A stretch of 64,000 nucleotides of DNA from Oscillospiraceae bacterium (GCA_902774035.1 CACYHA010000023.1:1-64000), one strand, 5' to 3'; shown: positions 15,273-25,262, numbered from the stretch's first letter. Notes: generated by a model from the letters alone, not told the origin. Translations and numbers: made by a program.

Positions 15273-16336
15273 ATGTCTGAGAAAGTTTTGATGAAGGGGA
15301 ACGAAGCGATTGCCGAAGCCGCCATCCTTGCCGGCTGCCGCCATTACTTCGGTTATCCCATTACCCCGCAGACGGAGATCGCCGCCTACATGGCAAAGAA
15401 AATGCCCAAGATCGGCGGCTGCTTCCTGCAGGCGGAAAGCGAGATCGCGGCCATCAACATGGTCTACGGCGTTGCCGGCGCAGGCAAGCGCGTGATGACC
15501 TCCTCCTCCAGCCCCGGAATCTCGCTGAAAAGCGAGGGCCTGAGCTATCTTGCAGGTTCCGATCTTCCGGCGCTCGTGGTCAATGTTCAGCGCGGCGGCC
15601 CGGGTCTCGGCGGCATCCAGCCCTCCCAGTCCGACTATTTCCAGGCGACCAAGGGCGGCGGCCACGGCGATTACAAAATGATCGTCCTTGCCCCCTCCTC
15701 CGTGCAGGAAATGGCGAGTCTGACCGTCAAGGGCTTCGATCTTGCCGACAAATACCGCATGACGGCGATGATCCTTGCCGACGGCACCACGGGCCAGATG
15801 ATGGAACCCGTGAACCTCAGCGAAGTCGAAGTCCAGCACTACGACAAGCCGTGGGCTGTGACCGGCACCAAAATGCAGCGTGAGCACAACATCATCAACT
15901 CCCTGTTCCTGGAGCCCGAAGAGCTGGAAAAATACAACTTTGCCCGCTTTGAGCGCTACAAAGAAGTTGAAGAGAACGAGGTCATGGTCGAGGAATACCT
16001 GATGGACGACGCCGAAATCTGTGTGGTCGCCTTCGGTATTGCCGCGCGTGTTTCCAAGAACGCCATCAACGAGGCGCGCAAAAAAGGCATCAAGGTCGGT
16101 CTGATCCGCCCGATCACCCTGTGGCCGTTCCCGAAGAAGACTCTGCTCGCCGCGGCCGACAAGGTCAAGCAGTTCATCTCCGTGGAGCTGAACATGGGCC
16201 AGATGGTCGAGGATATCGAGCTTGCAACGAAGTGCAAAAAGCCTGTGACGCTCTGCAACCGCACGGGCGGCATGATCCCCTCTCCGCAGCAGGTGCTTGC
16301 GGCGATTGAAGAAGCCGACAAAGGAGGACAAGCGTA

Positions 16337-16337
<1 letters not shown>
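15273..16337 (+). CDS. vorB: 2-oxoacid:ferredoxin oxidoreductase alpha subunit, VorB-like
   Basis: The 354-residue protein begins MSEKVLMKGNEAIAEAAILA, the N-terminal signature of VorB (3-methyl-2-oxobutanoate:ferredoxin oxidoreductase). Domain I has GYPITPQTEIAAYMAK and SSSPGISLKSEGL; domain II ends with GMIPSPQQVL. A GTG six bases upstream is in frame, but the GAGGTG site fits the ATG at 15273. With VorA, C and D it interconverts branched 2-oxoacids plus CoA with acyl-CoA, CO2 and reduced ferredoxin. Discrimination from 2-oxoglutarate-specific KorA cannot be settled by eye; the ilvE neighbour favours branched substrates. Confidence 0.88.
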
Positions 16338-17091
<754 letters not shown>

Positions 17092-17095
<4 letters not shown>

Positions 17096-17628
17096 TGAAC
17101 CAGATTTTGATCGCCGGCTTCGGCGGCCAGGGCGTGCTCTTTGCCGGAAAATTCCTTGCAAACAAGGGTCTGATCGAAGACAAACAGGTGAGCTGGCTGC
17201 CCTCCTACGGCCCGGAGATGCGCGGCGGTACCGCCAACTGCTCCGTGATCATCGGCGACGAACCGGTGGGCTCCCCCATCGTCAACGAGCCGAACACCCT
17301 CGTTGCCATGAACCTGCCCTCGCTGAAAAAATATGAAAACAGCGTGGTTCCCGGCGGCCTGATCCTTGTGGATTCCTCGCTGATCGCCGCCAAGGTGGAA
17401 CGAAACGACGTGCGCGTTTGCTATGTTCCCGCCACGGAGCTGGCCAAGAACGCCGGTTTCGCCACCCTCGCGAACATGATCCTCATGGGAAAACTCCTCA
17501 AAGAGAGCGACGACATGAGCTTTGACGACACCGAGGACGCGCTGAAAAAGGTCATTCCGGCGCGCAAGATGAACCTGCTGGACGTCAATCTGCAGGCGCT
17601 GAAAACCGGCTATGATTACAATGCGTAA
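17092..17628 (+). CDS. vorC: 2-oxoacid:ferredoxin oxidoreductase gamma subunit
   Basis: The 178-residue subunit begins [20 protein letters not shown], the GFGGQG signature of gamma subunits, and has [17 protein letters not shown]. It overlaps vorA by ATGA. It completes the four-subunit enzyme and contributes to CoA binding. A 7-bp repeat tract follows the stop codon before ilvE. Confidence 0.9.
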
Positions 17629-17634
17629 TTAGAA

Positions 17635-17651
17635 ATTCGCAATTCGCAATT
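17635..17651. repeat. 7-bp repeat (ATTCGCA) between vorC and ilvE
   Basis: Two and a half units of ATTCGCA. The unit is the reverse complement (rotated) of the ATTGCGA unit in the P-loop ATPase gene. Confidence 0.75.
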
Positions 17652-17677
17652 ATTATTGAAAGAAAGGGTGCATTTCT

Positions 17678-18742
17678 ATGGAAATCAAAATCACAAGAAC
17701 AACTTCTCCGAAGCAAAAACCCGTCCCCGGTCAGCCGCTCGGGTTCGGCAGAATCTTCACCGACCACATGTTCGTGATGAATTACACCGAGGGCAAAGGC
17801 TGGCACGACGCCCGCATCGTCCCCTATCAGAATCTCTCGCTCGCTCCCTCCGCCATGGTTTTCCATTACGGTCAGGAGATGTTCGAGGGTCTGAAAGCCT
17901 ATAAGGGCGAAGACGGCACCGTCTATCTGTTCCGCCCCGACATGAACGCCAAGCGCACCAACAACACCAACGAGCGCCTGGTGATCCCCCAGCTTCCCGT
18001 GGAAGACTTTGTGGAAGCCGTGCGCGCCGTTGTGGACGTGGACCGCGACTGGGTCCCGACGGATCCCGGCACCTCGCTCTACATCCGCCCCTTCATCATC
18101 GCCACGGATGAATTCCTCGGCGTTGCGCCCTCCAAGACCTATCTGTTCATCATCATCCTCTCCCCCTCCGGCGCCTACTACGAGAGCGGTCTGGAACCGG
18201 TCGGCATCTGGATCGAAGACGAATATGTCCGCGCGGTCAAGGGCGGCATGGGCTTTGCCAAGACCGGCGGCAACTACGCTGCCAGCCTGATCGCCCAGGT
18301 CAAGGCGCACGACGACGGTTATTCCCAGGTGCTCTGGCTGGACGGCGTGGAGCGCAAATACATTGAAGAAGTCGGCTCCATGAACATCATGTTCAAGATC
18401 GCCGGCAAGGTCGTCACCCCGATGCTCAACGGCTCCATCCTGCCGGGCATCACCCGCGATTCCATCCTCACCGTTTGCCGCGAATGGGGCTACGAGGTCG
18501 AGGAGCGCCGCATCAGCGTGGACGAGCTGGTTGCCGCCGCGAAGGACGGCACGCTCGAAGAGGTCTGGGGCACCGGTACGGCCGCCGTGGTCTCTCCGGT
18601 CAACAAGCTGCGCTATGAGGACGACGTCATGCTGATCGGCGACGGCGGCATCGGCGAACTGACCCAGAAGCTCTATGACGAACTGACCGGCATCCAGTGG
18701 GGCAAGCTGGAAGACAAGCGCGGCTGGAGAGTCACTGTGTAA
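17678..18742 (+). CDS. ilvE: branched-chain amino acid aminotransferase
   Basis: The 354-residue fold-type IV PLP enzyme has PYQNLSLAPSAMVFHYGQEM, the PLP lysine in FAKTGGNYAASL, LDGVERKYIEEVGSMNI and a C-terminal VWGTGTAAVVSPV. It transfers an amino group between glutamate and 2-oxoisovalerate, 2-oxoisocaproate or 2-oxo-3-methylvalerate. It starts after GAAAGGG. As the last gene of the T-box operon it gives the final step to Val, Leu and Ile if the operon runs in the synthetic direction. A strong terminator follows. Confidence 0.93.
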   Translation: MEIKITRTTSPKQKPVPGQPLGFGRIFTDHMFVMNYTEGKGWHDARIVPYQNLSLAPSAMVFHYGQEMFEGLKAYKGEDGTVYLFRPDMNAKRTNNTNERLVIPQLPVEDFVEAVRAVVDVDRDWVPTDPGTSLYIRPFIIATDEFLGVAPSKTYLFIIILSPSGAYYESGLEPVGIWIEDEYVRAVKGGMGFAKTGGNYAASLIAQVKAHDDGYSQVLWLDGVERKYIEEVGSMNIMFKIAGKVVTPMLNGSILPGITRDSILTVCREWGYEVEERRISVDELVAAAKDGTLEEVWGTGTAAVVSPVNKLRYEDDVMLIGDGGIGELTQKLYDELTGIQWGKLEDKRGWRVTV

Positions 18743-18770
18743 ATTGAAAGTTGAAAATTGAAAATTGAAA
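18743..18770. repeat. 7-bp repeat (ATTGAAA) after ilvE
   Basis: Four units (ATTGAAA, GTTGAAA, ATTGAAA, ATTGAAA) directly follow the ilvE stop. Confidence 0.8.
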
Positions 18771-18787
18771 ATGAATTGATTGAAAAG

Positions 18788-18815
18788 GCTTCCCTGCATC
18801 CGGGGAAGCTTTTTT
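18788..18815 (+). terminator. terminator of the T-box operon
   Basis: GCTTCCC pairs with GGGAAGC, followed by TTTTTT. Confidence 0.85.
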
Positions 18816-18884
18816 CGTAACCGTAAAAGCCTTCTCCGCAGGCAGGAAAGGGGGACCGCGGACGCAGTCTGTGGTGGATGAAGT

Positions 18885-18922
18885 CAACCCCGCCGTGGAT
18901 TCTGAGTTCCATGGCGGGGTTG
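18885..18922. repeat. 15-bp inverted repeat without T run
   Basis: CAACCCCGCCGTGGA and TCCATGGCGGGGTTG form a stem with one wobble around an 8-base loop. It lies between the ilvE terminator and the open frame at 18943 and has no clear assignment. Confidence 0.6.
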
Positions 18923-18942
18923 GTGTATCTGTATGAGGTTTG

Positions 18943-19089
18943 TTATTTCTTGAACCCAAATACAGCGAGAATTGTGTGAAGAAGTTGCACGAGCCAGCCG
19001 AACATGCCGCCGTGGGTGCCGCCGCAATAGGGGCAGCCGCCGGAACAATCGGCGTTTGGCCCGAAGTCTGCGCCCTTTCCGAGGCAAAT
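18943..19089 (-). pseudogene. cysteine-rich short open frame lacking a usual start codon
   Basis: An open frame of 48 codons ends in TAA. Its residues look selected rather than random: GADFGPNADCSGGCPYCGG, then a membrane-like helix (MFGWLVQLLHTILAVFGF) and KK. The frame opens after a stop at 19090-19092 with ATT as first codon and no separate ribosome site; an internal ATG would give only the hydrophobic tail. It may be a decayed gene, a non-AUG start, or a gene cut by the terminator just upstream. Its Cys cluster and hydrophobic tail are the only features. Confidence 0.3.
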
Positions 19090-19119
19090 TCACCTGATGA
19101 TAAAGCAAACCATCAAAAA

Positions 19120-19152
19120 AACGGCCCGTTTCTCTGCACGGGTCGTTTTTCC
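19120..19152. terminator. bidirectional terminator beyond the GH2 gene
   Basis: AACGGCCCG pairs with CGGGTCGTT; A and T tracts on both sides serve both directions. Confidence 0.75.
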
Positions 19153-19164
19153 TTTTTTGGAGCT

Positions 19165-20832
19165 TTATACTTCATCGTCTTCGATCGCGGCTTTTTGCGC
19201 GTTGATCGCGCGGAGGATGGCCGGATCGAATTTCGGCTTTCGGTCGTAGGTGTAAAGGCCGTTCTGCTCCTGCTCCACATCGGTGAGCTGGGTATAGCAA
19301 AAGCCGAACAAACGGTCGTTCTGCAGCAGCGCTTCGGTCAGACCGCGATAACGCGCAAGGAACTCTTCGGCGGTCTTCGGCGCGTTGCCGTAACCCCAGC
19401 CGTCGCCCTCGCTCCAGCGGATGCCGCCGTATTCGCTCACAAAGGCCGCCTGACCGATCCGGTAATGCTGGCGGTCGCCGAGGTGGTCAAAGAGCTCCCC
19501 GGTTTCCATGAGCTTGTCGTAGTGGGCTTTGAACACCGCCGGGTCCTGATCGTAGTCGTGAACGTCAAAGATGTCGGTCTCCACATGGTAGCCACCGCTG
19601 ACGTCGATGCACGGCCGGGTCGGGTCCATGGCCTTTGTCACGCGGTAGACTGTGCGCAGCACATCATCGCACTGCTTTCTGCGCTCGCGGTCCCAAGTCT
19701 CGTTGAAGGGGCACCAGCCGATGATCGAGGGGTGGTTGAAGTCGCGTTCGACCTCCTGCATCCATTCATACAGCATCGGGAAAACGCTTTCCGGCCGGGT
19801 GTGATCCAGCCCCCAGTTCGGATATTCGCCCCAGACGAGATAGCCCAGCTTGTCGGCGTGATAGAGGAAGCGCGGCTCAAAGATCTTTTCGTGCAATCGC
19901 GCACCGTTGAAGCCCATCGCCATGGAGCGCTCGATATCGCCGCGCAGGAAATCGTCCGTCGGCGCGGTGTAGATCCCCTCGGGGTTGAAGCCCTGGTCAA
20001 GGATCAGACGCTGAAAGACGGAGCGACCGTTGATGCGGAACTTATAGCCGTCCAACTGCACGGAGCGCAGACCGAAATAGCTCTTGACGCTGTCTTCGCC
20101 GTAGGTCAGGAGGAGATCATACAGTCTGCCCTGCCCCGGCTCCCAGAGGTGGACTTCGTCCAAAGGAAGGTGCAGCGTTTCGCTGCCGCCGCCGGAGGAA
20201 AGCGAAGCTTCGCCCACAATCCTGCCCTCATAACAGGCTTTTGCCGTCAGGGTTCCCGCGCCGGAGAGCGCTGCATTCACAGTCAGTGCACCGCGGATAT
20301 CCGGAAAGAGCTTCGTGAATACCGGACTCAGCATCCTCAACACTGTAGAAACTAATATTTCAACAGCAGAAGATCCGGTAGAGCGCGGGATCATCGGGTC
20401 GCGCTCGTCGTCTTCGGCGCAGATCACGAGCTTGTTTTCTCCGGCGCGGAGGAATTCCGTAATGTCAAATCCGAAGGAGACATAGCCGCCGCTGTGAGTC
20501 CCGGCGCAGACCGCGTTCACGTAGACGGTCGTGCGATAATCGCAGGCGCCGATGTGCAGCATCACAAGGCCGGAGAGCTGCTCCGGTGTGACGCTGATGC
20601 TGCGGCGATACCATACGCAGGGCAAAAAGTCAGTGTCGCCCACGCCGGAAAGCCGGCTCTGCGGGCAGAAGGGCACCGTGATCTTTTCGGAAAAAACAGC
20701 GTCGGGTGCAAAAAGTCCGCGGGCTTTTCCGCTTTTGCCGGGATCCTTCTGAAACTCCCATGCGCCGTTGAGGCAAAGCCAGCGCTCGCGTTCAAACTGC
20801 GGATTCGGATGCTCGGGTCGGGGAAGATTCAT
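19165..20832 (-). CDS. glycoside hydrolase family 2 enzyme
   Basis: The 555-residue protein has the GH2 order: N-terminal jelly roll (FERERWLCLNGAWEFQKDP to WYRRSISV), immunoglobulin-like domain, and TIM barrel with acid/base in GWCPFNETWD and nucleophile in FVSEYGGIRW. No signal peptide is seen, so it acts in the cytoplasm on imported oligosaccharides, as a beta-galactosidase, glucuronidase or related enzyme. The start follows AAGGAG. Near residues 155-185 the usual RTTGIWQ-type motif is replaced by a short AT-rich stretch (STGSSAVEILVSTVLRML), so the sandwich domain may be altered; the catalytic residues are intact. Confidence 0.88.
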   Translation of the reverse strand: MNLPRPEHPNPQFERERWLCLNGAWEFQKDPGKSGKARGLFAPDAVFSEKITVPFCPQSRLSGVGDTDFLPCVWYRRSISVTPEQLSGLVMLHIGACDYRTTVYVNAVCAGTHSGGYVSFGFDITEFLRAGENKLVICAEDDERDPMIPRSTGSSAVEILVSTVLRMLSPVFTKLFPDIRGALTVNAALSGAGTLTAKACYEGRIVGEASLSSGGGSETLHLPLDEVHLWEPGQGRLYDLLLTYGEDSVKSYFGLRSVQLDGYKFRINGRSVFQRLILDQGFNPEGIYTAPTDDFLRGDIERSMAMGFNGARLHEKIFEPRFLYHADKLGYLVWGEYPNWGLDHTRPESVFPMLYEWMQEVERDFNHPSIIGWCPFNETWDRERRKQCDDVLRTVYRVTKAMDPTRPCIDVSGGYHVETDIFDVHDYDQDPAVFKAHYDKLMETGELFDHLGDRQHYRIGQAAFVSEYGGIRWSEGDGWGYGNAPKTAEEFLARYRGLTEALLQNDRLFGFCYTQLTDVEQEQNGLYTYDRKPKFDPAILRAINAQKAAIEDDEV

Positions 20833-20855
20833 ACTGCACACTCCTTTTCTCCTTT

Positions 20856-20883
20856 ATTATAAACTGATTCGGTTGCCTGTCAA
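20856..20883 (-). promoter_or_regulatory. promoter of the GH2 gene
   Basis: On the minus strand TTGACA (20883-20878) and TATAAT (20861-20856) are 16 bases apart. Confidence 0.75.
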
Positions 20884-20991
20884 GAAAGGTTGAGATTTGT
20901 TCACAGAAATGTTAAGAAACAGCTTCCATTTTCCAAAAAAACGTGGTAAACTGGATCTGCAGCAAACATCATTACAGAAAGGCGGATCCTT

Positions 20992-22119
20992 TTGAAAAAA
21001 ACCGTTGCCTTTGCGCTTGCGCTCCTTTTGTGCTTTGCCGCCGGGCTGACCGGCTGCCAAACGCAGCAGCCCGCAGCCGAACCGATCCTCTAAGCCTGTC
21101 CGGTCATGCACGAAACTGAATTCGGCGGCGTCTATATCGACAAAACGATCGAGGAATTCAACGCCCTGGGCTTCGCCTACGGCGACAAGCTGACGGTCGC
21201 CTTCTCCAACGGCTACACCCTGATCGACATTCCCTATTATAACGGCTACTACTCGGAAAACGGCGCTCCCCTGCTTGTCGCGTTTCCGGACTATCCTCAC
21301 ATCGAGGCGGCGATCAACAACGGCAATTCCCTCTGGGCGGTCGCCGGACTGCAGGAGGGCGACACGGCAACGATCACCCGCAGCGAGGCGGGCGTGTTTC
21401 TCGCCGTTCAGAATGCGCGGGACATCCACTATACCGACAACCGCAGCGATTACGAAAGCGACGAGATCTTTGCGAACTTCAGAAGCGTCAAGGTCACGGG
21501 TATCCGCGAAAACTCGCTTTACCGTTCCGCTTCTCCCTGCGACAACCGGCACAACCGCGCACCCTTTGTTGACAAGCTGATCGCCGAGGCGGGCGTGCGC
21601 TTTGTTCTGGATCTTGCCGACAACGAAGAGAAGATCCGGGGCTACCTTGCCGACCCGGATTTCAATTCTCCCTATTTCCGGACGCTGCTCGACCAAGGGC
21701 TGGTGCTGCCCATCGGGCTGAACATGAACTATTCCTCGCAGGAATTCAAAGAAAAGGTTGCGCTCGGGTTGGCTGCCCTTGCCGAACACGAGAGGCCATG
21801 TCTTGTCCACTGTACCAAAGGAAAAGACCGCACGGGCTTTGTGTGTATGCTGCTGGAAGCGCTCTGCGGCGCAAGCTATGATGAGATCGTAAACGACTAC
21901 ATGCTGACCTATCGAAACTACTATCGGATCACGCAGGACAACGAGAAGGAAAAATACGATACCCTTGTGGACAGTCTGCTGGATCCGATGGTCAGGAGCC
22001 TGACCGACGGGGAAACGACCGACCTGCGCTCTTTGGATCTTTCCCAATGCGCAAAGGACTACCTGCTTTCCGGCGGCATGAGCGAAGCGCAGATGGAAGC
22101 GCTGATTACAAAATTCTGA
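20992..22119 (+). pseudogene. secreted tyrosine phosphatase lipoprotein interrupted by one stop codon
   Basis: A TTG start after AAAGGCGG opens a lipoprotein signal (MKKTVAFALALLLCFAAGLTGC) and a short linker, then codon 34 is TAA (21091-21093). The same frame continues without further stops for 341 codons. The continuation holds a conserved N-terminal domain (FSNGYTLIDIPYYNGYY) and a protein tyrosine/serine phosphatase with the P-loop HCTKGKDRTG (C-x5-R), then ALCGASYDEIVNDYM. An ATG at 21106 could give a cytosolic version but has no ribosome site. As read, the exported enzyme is lost unless the stop is suppressed or is a base error. The family is common as exported lipoproteins in gut Firmicutes. 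Confidence 0.8.
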
Positions 22120-22145
22120 ATAACCATAAAAATCAGGTGAAGCAA

Positions 22146-23315
22146 ATGAAACAATGGGTCCAATGTTGGGGACAGGCGCACGCGCCGCTTTCGGCGTTTT
22201 CCTTCGACAACCACTGCCGCACGGTGCGGCTGGTTCTGCAAAGCGCAATCGGCGGTTCGGCTGTGCGTGTGCGGCTTTCCAACGAGTTCGGCAAAGAGGA
22301 TGTGGAGCTTTCCGGCGTTTGCGCCGCGCCCTGCAGCGAAGACGGCGCGCTCACCGGCGACAGCGTGGATCTTCCCGCGCCGAAGACGCTTGCCGCAGGC
22401 GAGGTCATCACCACCGGAGAAGGCCGGCTGAACCTCGCCGCCGGAGACCGGTTCTGTGTGAGCGTCTGCGTGCGCGAAGGCAGGCTGACAAGCGGCAACC
22501 TCATGAGCGGCGTACAATGTCTGCTTCTGCCCGGCGACCGCCGCCACAGCATTTTTCCGCAGGCGCAGCCGCGCTTCAACGACAGCTTGCGCCATTTTGC
22601 AACGGGACTTCTGCAGATCCCGCTGCAGACGCCGATCCCTCTGTTTGAAACGGTGGAGCTTTTGAACGGCGACGGAGCAAAATCCATCGTTGTGTTCGGC
22701 GATTCCCTGTGTCAGCAGGGCTTTTGGGTGAACCCCTTTGCGGCGCGCATCCACGCAGCCTATCCCGGCGCTTTCAGCGTCATCAACCGTTCCATCATGG
22801 GCAACCGGATCTTGCGCGACGCCTCCCCCGTTTTTCCGCTGAAAGGCTTTTACGGCACCCGCGCGCTGACCAGACTGCAGCGAGACGTTTTGCAGTTTTC
22901 CGATGTGTCGCACGTGATCCTCATGCTGGGGGCGAACGATCTGCTGCATTACGCAACCATCAACGGCCGCCCAAGCGAAAAGCCCTCACCGATGCAGCTT
23001 GTGGAGGGCGTGTTTGCACTGGCACAGGAGATGCAGGCGCACGGCATCCGCGTTATGGGCTGCACCCTGGTCAACTTTCGCGACTGTGTGGACGCCACAC
23101 AGGAAAAAAGCGACCTGTGCGATCTGGTGAACACGCTGATCCGCGCCAATGCCGATCGCTTTGACGGCTTCCTTGATCTGGCCGCCGTGACCGCCGATCC
23201 GGAGCATCCGCAGCACACCCGGCCGGATTATGTGGGCGGCGACAAGATGCATTTCAACGCCACGGGCGGCAGCGCCGTTGCAAACGCGATCGACCTGGCG
23301 TTTTTCCGGACATAG
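22146..23315 (+). CDS. SGNH/GDSL esterase with N-terminal beta domain
   Basis: The 389-residue protein starts after AGGTGA. An N-terminal beta-sandwich-like part (TVRLVLQSAIGGSAVRVRLS) precedes an SGNH hydrolase domain with IVVFGDSLCQQG (serine in block I), NRSIMGNRI, the block III motif MLGANDLL and the terminal GGDKMHFNATG holding the Asp-x-x-His pair. The family removes acyl groups, often acetyl from plant polysaccharides or lipids. No signal peptide, so it probably works on imported material, like the GH2 enzyme nearby. Confidence 0.87.
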   Translation: MKQWVQCWGQAHAPLSAFSFDNHCRTVRLVLQSAIGGSAVRVRLSNEFGKEDVELSGVCAAPCSEDGALTGDSVDLPAPKTLAAGEVITTGEGRLNLAAGDRFCVSVCVREGRLTSGNLMSGVQCLLLPGDRRHSIFPQAQPRFNDSLRHFATGLLQIPLQTPIPLFETVELLNGDGAKSIVVFGDSLCQQGFWVNPFAARIHAAYPGAFSVINRSIMGNRILRDASPVFPLKGFYGTRALTRLQRDVLQFSDVSHVILMLGANDLLHYATINGRPSEKPSPMQLVEGVFALAQEMQAHGIRVMGCTLVNFRDCVDATQEKSDLCDLVNTLIRANADRFDGFLDLAAVTADPEHPQHTRPDYVGGDKMHFNATGGSAVANAIDLAFFRT

Positions 23316-23648
23316 ATTTCGTTATTCTATCCCGGATCATCGAAAAGCAGAAGCATCCATTTTGCGCACGGCTTTGCCGTGCGCAAGCGGCGGCGGAACC
23401 GCGCGGCCCGGGCCGCGCGAAAACAAAGCAGGGCTTCGTTTTGAACCGTGCCATGCACGGTTCGTTCCGCCGCCGCCTCGCCGCGCAGCGAAGCTGCGCG
23501 AAAGGAGCTCCTTTCGCAAGGAGCATTTCAGTAAAGCAAACTTATCCAGATTGATACACAAAACAAGGACGCTTTCAGAGAGGGGTTCCCTTTGAAAGCG
23601 CCCTTGTTTCCGGTTGCCACGGTTCGTTTAAGAAATACAGCCGCACAT
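23316..23648. other. gene-free stretch between convergent genes
   Basis: The stretch is occupied by the large multi-arm inverted-repeat element described separately (23362-23517) and, outside it, by AT-rich DNA with no open frame that carries a ribosome site. Confidence 0.6.
23362..23517. repeat. multi-arm inverted-repeat element A
   Basis: A perfect 11-bp hairpin (TTGCGCACGGC/GCCGTGCGCAA, 23362-23386) is followed by an outer 13-bp stem GCGGCGGCGGAAC (23387-23399) with GTTCCGCCGCCGC (23464-23476). Inside lie three arms: the 20-base palindrome at 23400-23419 (CGCGCGGCC...), AAAACAAAGC/GCTTCGTTTT (23420-23442) and GAACCGTGC/GCACGGTTC (23443-23463). CGCGCAGC/GCTGCGCG and the palindrome GCGAAAGGAGCTCCTTTCGC close the unit. 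There are no spare bases between arms, so the outer stem closes a four-way junction. Confidence 0.85.
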
Positions 23649-25262
23649 TTATATCCTTTTGTTCCATTCGCTCTCGTCCTCGAGCACGGCATGGGCGCAT
23701 TTGATGCCGTCCACCGCCGCGGAGACAATGCCGCCTGCATAACCCGCGCCCTCGCCGCAGGGATATACGCCGCGGATGTTTGACTGCAGGATATCGTCGC
23801 GCAGAATGCGCACCGGGGAGGAGCTGCGGCTTTCCGGCGCGGTCAAAACCGCGTCCGGCAGCGCAAAGCCGTGCAGCTTTCTGTCCATCTGCAGCAAAGC
23901 GGAAGCCATGGTGTCCGTCACGTTTTTCGGCAGGCAGCGACGGATGTCCGTGGGAGTGACGCCTGTGGAAAAGCTGGGTTTGACAAAGGACAGGCGCTTT
24001 GACGGGCGTTCGGCAAGAAAATCGCCGACAAGCTGACAGGGCGCGGCATAATCTCCGCCGCCGAGTTCAAAGGCAGTATGCTCGATCTTGCGCTGCAGGT
24101 CAAAGCCCGCAAGCGGATGCGCCGAGGGAAAGTCTTCGGGATAGACGTTGACCAGCACGGCGCTGTTGGAGTTTTCCCTGTCGCGGGCAAATTCGCTCAT
24201 GCCGTTGGTGACGACGCCGTGTTCTTCGCTGGTGGCGGAGATCACCATTCCGCCGGGACACATGCAAAACGTATAGGCGCCGCGTTCGTGTTCGCCGTGG
24301 CAGGCCAGCTTATACACTGCGGCCGGAAGCTTCGGATGGCCGGCAAAGGCGCCGTATTGCGCCTTGTCGATGAGTTCGCGGGGGTGCTCGATCCTTGCGC
24401 CGACAGAGAAGGGCTTTTGCTGCATGGAAAGGCCGCGCCGATGCAGCATTTCCACTGTATCGCGCGCCGAATGACCGATGGCGAGGATCACCGTGTCGGT
24501 TTCAAAATCGGTCGCGCGGCCGTTCTGCGTGTAAGTCACGCCCTGCACCGAGGCATTGTAGATGATCAGATCGTCCAACCGTGCGCCGAATCTCACCTCT
24601 CCGCCGAGAGAAAGGATCTCCTCGCGCATGGAGCGGATAACACCCACCAGCTTATCTGTGCCGATATGAGGCGTGCCGGACCAGAGGATCTCCTCCGGAG
24701 CGCCGTGAGCAAAGAATTCTTCAAACACAAAACGGCAAAAGGGGTGCTTGATCCCGGTGGTCAGCTTTCCGTCGGAAAATGTCCCCGCCCCGCCCTCGCC
24801 GAACTGCACGTTGGATTCCGTGTTCAGCGTTCGCGTCGCAAAAAAGCGGAGAATGTCCGCCGTGCGGGTCTCCACGTCTTCTCCGCGTTCCAGCACGAGC
24901 GGCCGAAGCCCTGCCCGGGCAAGCACAAGCGCGGCGAAAATCCCGGCGGGGCCGAAGCCGACGACCACCGGGCGCAGCAAAGACACGCGGCGGTTTTCCG
25001 GGCAGCTATAAACCGGGTCGGCCGCCTTTTCGATTTTCGGATTCGCGCATTTTTTCAGCAGCCGGTCTTCGTCGGTGCGAACCTGAACGTCCACCGTGAA
25101 GCGAAAATGGACGTCCTCTTTTTTTCGGCTGTCAACGGAACGGCGCACAAGGGCGAGAGAAGCGATCTGCTGCGGTTCGATCCGCAGCGCCTTTGCCGCC
25201 GCGCGCAAAAGATCGTCGCGGTCGGCGTCGAGGCTCTGGCGAAGTTCACGGATACGGATCAT
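23649..25262 (-). CDS. FAD-dependent dehydrogenase of the COG2509 type
   Basis: The 537-residue protein starts MIRIRELRQSL, after GGAGGG and overlapping the upstream stop by ATGA. It has an N-terminal domain of about 75 residues, a Rossmann nucleotide site VVVGFGPAGIFAALVLARAG near 95-115, a conserved NVQFGEGGAGTFSDGKL, and the C-terminal flavoprotein motif GVYPCGEGAGYAGGI. It belongs to the family of uncharacterised FAD-dependent dehydrogenases widespread in Firmicutes. It is the last gene of the minus-strand operon, next to a second flavoprotein. Confidence 0.88.
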   Translation of the reverse strand: MIRIRELRQSLDADRDDLLRAAAKALRIEPQQIASLALVRRSVDSRKKEDVHFRFTVDVQVRTDEDRLLKKCANPKIEKAADPVYSCPENRRVSLLRPVVVGFGPAGIFAALVLARAGLRPLVLERGEDVETRTADILRFFATRTLNTESNVQFGEGGAGTFSDGKLTTGIKHPFCRFVFEEFFAHGAPEEILWSGTPHIGTDKLVGVIRSMREEILSLGGEVRFGARLDDLIIYNASVQGVTYTQNGRATDFETDTVILAIGHSARDTVEMLHRRGLSMQQKPFSVGARIEHPRELIDKAQYGAFAGHPKLPAAVYKLACHGEHERGAYTFCMCPGGMVISATSEEHGVVTNGMSEFARDRENSNSAVLVNVYPEDFPSAHPLAGFDLQRKIEHTAFELGGGDYAAPCQLVGDFLAERPSKRLSFVKPSFSTGVTPTDIRRCLPKNVTDTMASALLQMDRKLHGFALPDAVLTAPESRSSSPVRILRDDILQSNIRGVYPCGEGAGYAGGIVSAAVDGIKCAHAVLEDESEWNKRI

